64,000 bases of DNA from Mya arenaria (Eukaryota > Mollusca > Bivalvia > Myida > Myidae): assembly GCF_026914265.1 (NCBI RefSeq), contig NC_069124.1:13223723-13287722 (forward strand). Direction: 5' to 3'. The notes under the pieces were generated by a model, which did not search any database, had not been told where the DNA came from, and saw only the letters and a list, made by a program, of their open reading frames with translations. The translations under genes were made by a program, and so were the position numbers. Of the stretch, positions 58,201 through 64,000 are shown piece after piece. Position 1 is the stretch's first letter. Each line of letters starts with the position of its first letter.

Positions 58201-61200
58201 AGTTGACTGGTGGACTCTAGGGACTCGTGTGGCTTGTCTTAGCCTGTGGATCCCCTTTGATATCCCATGTAACTAAATGACTGGTGGACTCTAGGGACTC
58301 ATGTGGCTTGTCTTAGCCTGTGGATCCCCTTTGATGTCCCATGTAACTAAATGACTGGTGGACTCTAGGGACTCATGTGGCTTGTCTTAGCCTGTGGATC
58401 CCCTTTGATGTCCCATGTAACTAAATGACTGGCGAACTCTAGGGACTCGTGTGGCTTGTCTTAGCCTGTGGATCCCCTTTGATGTCCCATGTAACTAAAT
58501 GACAGGTTGACTCTAGGGACTCGTGTGGCTTGTCTTAGCCTGTGGATCCCCTTTGATATCCCATGTAACTAAATGACTGGTGGACTCTAGGGACTCGTGT
58601 GGCTTGTCTTAGCCTGTTGATCCCCTTTGATATCCCATGTAACTAAATGACTGGTGGACTCTAGGGACTCGTGTGGCTAGTCTTAGCCTGTGGATCACCT
58701 TTGATATCCCATGTAACTAAATGACTGGTGGACCCTAAGGACTCGTGTGGCTTGTCTTAGCCTGTGGATCCCCTTTGATATCCCATGTAACTAAATGACT
58801 GGTGGACTCTAGGGACTCATGTGGCTTGTCTTAGCCTGTGGATCCCCTTTGATATCCCATGTAACTAAATGACTGGTGGACTCTAGGGACTCGTGTGGCT
58901 TGTCTTAGCCTGTGGATCCCCTTTGATATCCCATGTAACTAAATGACTGGTGGACTCTAGGGACTCGTGTGGCTTGTCTTAGCCTGTGGATCCCCTTTGA
59001 TATCCCATGTAACTAAATGACAGGTTGACTCTAGGGACTCATGTGGCTTGTCTTAGCCTGTGGATCCCCTTTGATATCCCATGTAACTAAATGACAGGTT
59101 GACTCTAGGGACTCATGTGGCTTGTCTTAGCCTGTGGATCCCCTTTGATATCCCATGTAACTAAATGACAGGTTGACTCTAGGGACTCATGTGGCTTGTC
59201 TTAGCCTGTGAATCCCCTTTGATATCCCATGTAACTAAATGACAGGTTGACTCTAGGGACTCGTGTGGCTTGTCTTAGCCTGTGGATCCCCTTTGATATC
59301 CCATGTAACTAAATGACTGGTGGACTCTAGGGACTCGTGTGGCTAGTCTTAGCCTGTGGATCCCCTTTGATGTCCCATGTAACTAAATGACTGGCGAACT
59401 CTAGGGACTCGTGTGGCTTGTCTTAGCCTGTGGATCCCCTTTGATGTCCCATGTAACTAAATGACAGGTTGACTCTAGGGACTCGTGTGGCTTGTCTTAG
59501 CCTGTGGATCCCCTTTGATATCCCATGTAACTAAATGACTGGTGGACTCTAGGGACTCGTGTGGCTTGTCTTAGCCTGTGGATCCCCTTTGATGTCCCAT
59601 ATAACTAAATGACAGGTTGACTCTAGGGACTCGTGTGGCTTGTCTTAGCATGTGGATCCCCTTTGATATCCCATGTAACTAGTTGACTGGTGGACTCAAG
59701 GGACTCTTGTGGCTTGTCTTAGCCTGTGGATCCTCTTTGATATCCCATGTAACTAAATGACTGGTGGACTCTAGGGACTCGTGTGGCTTGTCTTAGCCTG
59801 TTGATCCCCTTTGATATCCCATGTAATAAAATGACTGGTGGACCTTAGGGACTCGTGTGGCTTGTCTTTGCCTGTTGATCCCCTTTGATATCCCATGTAA
59901 CTAAATGACTGGTGGACTCTAGGGACTCGTGTGGCTTGTCTTAGCCTGTGGATCCCCTTTGATGTCCCAAGTAACTAAATGACTGGTGGACCCTAGGGAC
60001 TCTTGTGGCTTGTCTTAGCCTGTGGATCACCTTTGATATCCCATGTAACTAAATGACTGGTGGACTCTAGGGACTCGTGTGGCTTGTCTTAGCCTGTGGA
60101 TCCCCTTTGATATCCCATGTAACTAAATGACAGGTTGACCCTAGGGACTCGTGGGGGTTGTCTTAGCCTGTGGATCCCCTTTGATGTCCCATGTAACTAA
60201 ATGACTGGTGGACTCTAGGGACTCGTGTGGCTAGTCTTAGCCTGTGGATCCCCTTTGATATCCCATGTAACTAAATGACTGGTGGACTCTAGGGACTCGT
60301 GTGGCTTGTCTTAGCCTGTGGATCCCCTTTGATATCCCATGTAACTAAATGACTGGAGGACTCTAGGGACTCGTGTGGCTTGTCTTAGCCATTGGATCCC
60401 CTTTGATATCCCATGTAACTAAATGACTGGTGGACTCTAGGGACTCGTGTGGCTTGTCTTAGCCTGTGGATCACCTTTGATATCCCATGTAACTAAATGA
60501 CAGGTTGACTCTAGGGACTCGTGTGGCTTGTCTTAGCCTGTGGATCCCCTTTGATATCCCATGTAACTAAATGACTGGTGGACTCTAGGGACTCGTGTGG
60601 CTTGTATTAGCCTGTGGATCCCCTTTGATGTCCCATGTAACTAAATGACTGGTGGACTCTAGGGACTCTTGTGGCTTGTCTTAGCCTGTGGATCCCCTTT
60701 GATATCCCAAGTAACAAGTTGACAGGTTGACTCTAGGGACTCGTGTGGCTTGTGTTAGCCTGTGGATCCCCTTTGATGTCCCATGTAACTAAATGACTGG
60801 TGGACTCTACGGACTCCTGGGGCTTGTCTTAGCCTGTGGATCCCCTTTGATATCCCAAGTAACAAGTTGACAGGTTGACTCTAGGGATTCGTGTGGCTAG
60901 TCTTAGCCTGTGGATCCCCTTTGATGTCCCATGTAACTAAATGACTGGCGAACTCTAGGGACTCGTGTGGCTTGTCTTAGCCTGTGGATCCCCTTTAATA
61001 TCCCATGTAACTAAATGACTGGTGGACTCTAGGGACTCATGTGGCTTGTATTAGCTTGTGGATCCCCTTTGATATCCCAAGTAACTAGTTGACTGGTGGA
61101 CTCTAGGGACTCGTGTGGCTTGTCTTAGCCTGTGGATCCCCTTTGATATCCCATGTAACTAAATGACTGGTGGACTCTAGGGACTCGTGTGGCTTGTCTT

Positions 61201-64000
61201 AGCCTGTTGATCCCCGTTGATATCCCAAGTAACTAGTTGACTGGTGGACTCTAGGGACTCGTGTGGCTTGTATTAGCCTGTGGATCCCCTTTGATGTCCC
61301 ATGTAACTAAATGACTGGTGGACTCTAGGGACTCGTGTGGCTTGTCTTAGCCTGTGGATCCCCTTTGATGTCCCATGTAAATAAATGACTGGTGGACTCA
61401 AGGGACTCTTGTGGCTTGTCTTAGCCTGTGGATCACCTTTGATATCCCATGTAACTAGTTGACTGGTGGACTCTAGGGACTCGTGTGGCTTGTCTTAGCC
61501 TGTGGATCCCCTTTGATATCCCATGTAACTAGTTGACTGGTGGACTCTAGGGACTCGTGTGGCTAGTCTTAGCCTGTGGATCCCCTTTGATGTCCCATGT
61601 AATTAAATGACTTGTGGACTCAAGGGACTCTTTTGGCTTGTCTTAGCCTGTGGATCACCTTTGATATCCCATGTAACTAAATGACTGGTGGACTCTAGGG
61701 ACTCTTGTGGCTTGTCTTAGCCTGTGGATCACCTTTGATATCACAAGTAACTAAATGACTGGTTGACTCTAGGGACTCGTGTGGCTTGTCTTAGCCTGTG
61801 AATCCCCTTTGATATCCCAAGTAACTAAATGACTGGTGGACTCTAGGGACTCGTGTGGCTTGTCTTAGCCTGTGGATCCCCTTTGATATCCCATGTAACT
61901 AAATGACTGGTGGACCCTAGGGACTCGTGCGGCTTGTATTAGCCTGTGGATCCCCTTTGATATCCCATGTAATTAAATGACTGGTGGACTCTAGGGACTC
62001 GTGTGGCTTGTCTTATCCTTTGGATCCCCTTTAATGTCCCAAGTAACTAGTTGACTGGTGGACTCTAGGGACTCGTGTGGCTTGTCTTAGCCTGTGGATC
62101 ACCTTTGATATCCCATGTAACTAAATGACTGGTGGACTCTAGGGACTCGTGTGGCTTGTCTTAGCCTGTGGATCCCCTTTGATGTCCCATGTAAATAAAT
62201 GACTGGTGGACTCAAGGGACTCTTGTGGCTTGTCTTAGACTGTGGATCCTCTTTGATATCCCATGTAAATAAATGACTGGTGGACTCTAGGGACTCGTGT
62301 GGCTTGTCTTAGCCTGTGGATCCCCTTTGATATCCCATGTAACTAAATGACTGGTGGACTCTAGGGACTCGTGTGGCTTGTATTAGCTTGTGGATCCCCT
62401 TTGATGTCACATGTAATTAAATGACAGGTGGACTCTAGGGACTCGTGTGGCTTGTATTAGCCTGTGGATCCCCTTTGATATCCCATGTAATTAAATGACT
62501 GGTGGACTCTAGGGACTCGTGTGGCTTGTCTTAGCCTGTGGATCCCCTTTAATGTCCCAAGTAACTAGTTGACTGGTTGACTCTAGGGACTCGTGTGGCT
62601 TGTCTTAGCCTGTGGATCCCCTTTGATATCCCATGTAATTAAATGACTGGTGGACTCTAGGGACTCGTGTGGCTTGTCTTAGCCTGTGGATCCCCTTTGA
62701 TGTCCCATGTAAATAAATGACTGGTGGACTCAAGGGACTCTTGTGGCTTGTCTTAGCCTGTTGATCCCCGTTGATATCCCAAGTAACTAGTTGACTGTTG
62801 GTCTCTAGGGACTCGTGTGGCTTGTCTTAACCTGTGGATCCCCTTTGATATCCCAAGTAACTAAATGACTGGTGGACTCTAGGGACTCGTGTGGCTTGTC
62901 TTAGCCTGTGGATCCCCTTTGATGTCCCATGTAACTAAATGACTGGTGGACTCTAGGGACTCGTGTGGCTTGTCTTAGCCTGTGGATCCCCTTTGATATC
63001 CCATGTAACTAAATGACTGGTGGACTCTAGGGACTCGTGTGGCTTGTCTTAGCCTGTAGATCACCTTTGATATCCCATGTAACTAAATGACTGGTGGTCT
63101 CTAGGGACTCGTGTGGCTTGTCTTAGCCTGTGGATCCCCTTTGATGTCCCATATAACTAGTTGACTGGTGGACTCTAGGGACTCGTGTGGCTTGTCTTAG
63201 CCTGTGGATCCCCTTTGATATCCCATGTAACTAGTTGACTGGTGGACTCTAGGGACTCGTGTGGCTTGTCTTAGCCTGTGGATCCCCTTTGATATCCCAT
63301 GTAACTAAATGACTGGTGGACTCTAGGGACTCGTGTGGCTTGTCTTAGCCTGTGGATCCCCTTTGATATCCCAAGTAACTAAATGACTGGTGGACTCTAG
63401 GGACTCGTGTGGCTTGTCTTAGCCTGTGGATCCCCTTTGATATCCCATGTAACTAGTTGACTGGTGGACTCTAGGGACTCGTGTGGCTTGTCTTAGCCTG
63501 TGGATCCCCTTTGATATCCCATGTAATAAAATGACTGGTGGACTCTAGGGACTCATGTGGCTTGTCTTAGCCTGTGGATCCCCGTTGATGTCCCATGTAA
63601 CTAGTTGACTGGTGGACTCTAGGGACTCATGTGGCTTGTCTTAGCCTGTGGATCCCCTTTGATATCCCATGTAACTAAATGACTGGTGGACTCTAGGGAC
63701 TCGTGTGGCTTGTATTAGCCTGTGGATCCCCTTTGATATCCCATGTAACAAAATGACTGGTGGACTCTAGGGACTCGTGTGGCTTGTCTTAGCCTGTGGA
63801 TCCCCTTTGATGTCCCATGTAACTAGTTGACTGGTGGACTCTAGGGACTCGTGTGGCTTGTCTTAGCCTGTGGATCCCCTTTGATATCCCAAGTAACTAG
63901 TTGACTGGTGGACTCTAGGGACTCTTGTGGCTTGTCTTAGCCTGTGGATCCTCTTTGATATCCCATGTAACTAAATGACTGGTGGACTCTAGGGACTCTT
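52290..64000. repeat. Satellite array, 74-bp monomer, about 158 copies, open at the window end
   Basis: The monomer runs GACTGGTGGACTCTAGGGAC, TCGTGTGGCTTGTCTTAGCC, TGTGGATCCCCTTTGATATC, CCATGTAACTAAAT (74 bp). Copies are head to tail with few insertions or deletions; adjacent junctions at 63001 and 63075 confirm the period. Main variants are ACTAAATGAC or ACTAGTTGAC, CTGGTGGA or CAGGTTGA, GATATC or GATGTC, and CGTGTGG or CTTGTGG. The first units (52290-52750) are strongly diverged, the rest homogenised. The right edge is not in the window. It follows exon 3 of the lipid-transfer-like gene, so it is probably intronic. No coding frame crosses it. Confidence 0.97.

Noticed and set aside
52290..64000. 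CRISPR array
   Set aside because: The units are contiguous 74-bp copies with no unique spacers, and the sequence is eukaryotic.

Overview
This 64 kb window is eukaryotic DNA, most likely from a bivalve mollusc. The evidence is AT-rich sequence, GT-AG introns in every multi-exon gene, two intronless B-box proteins of the type expanded in bivalves, abundant microsatellites, and bivalve-style repeats built on GGTCAAGGTCACAGTGACC-like motifs. I cannot name the species from sequence alone.

Layout. 1-2.8 kb: repeat-rich, no convincing gene. 2.86-8.48 kb: a TTAA-flanked element with long inverted arms; a 5'-truncated LINE (2.96-4.62 kb) sits inside its left arm. 8.9-16.7 kb (+): a complete seven-exon short-chain dehydrogenase/reductase (336 aa, DHRSX/retinol-dehydrogenase-like). 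Its introns hold a 146-bp tandem array with consensus oestrogen-response-element palindromes, a palindrome with arms of about 520 bp, and a LINE remnant. 17.0-18.8 kb (-) and 19.2-21.0 kb (+): two single-exon B-box/coiled-coil proteins, head to head across 395 bp. 21.3-22.5 kb: transposon debris. 22.8-27.4 kb (-): remains of a large extracellular protein gene with frameshifts and stops. 27.4-31.0 kb: AT-rich, no gene seen.

31.0-49.9 kb (-): a 23-exon gene for a secreted, cysteine-rich protein of about 1,418 aa that I could not assign to a family. I rebuilt it from splice sites and reading phase; it carries one apparent frameshift and one stop codon at a splice junction. 50.3 kb to the window end (+): the first three exons of a gene with a signal peptide and an N-terminus resembling large lipid transfer proteins (vitellogenin/MTP/apolipophorin). 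Its third intron contains a 74-bp satellite array filling at least 52.3-64.0 kb and running off the window.

Arrangement. The dehydrogenase and the first B-box gene converge with 290 bp between stop codons. The B-box pair and the secreted-protein/lipid-transfer pair are both divergent, across 395 bp and 433 bp, so each pair may share a promoter region. Most of the rest is repetitive. The most unusual features are the giant intronic satellite, the unrecognised secreted protein, a tandem array that appears to be derived from one of its exons, and the nested fold-back elements.
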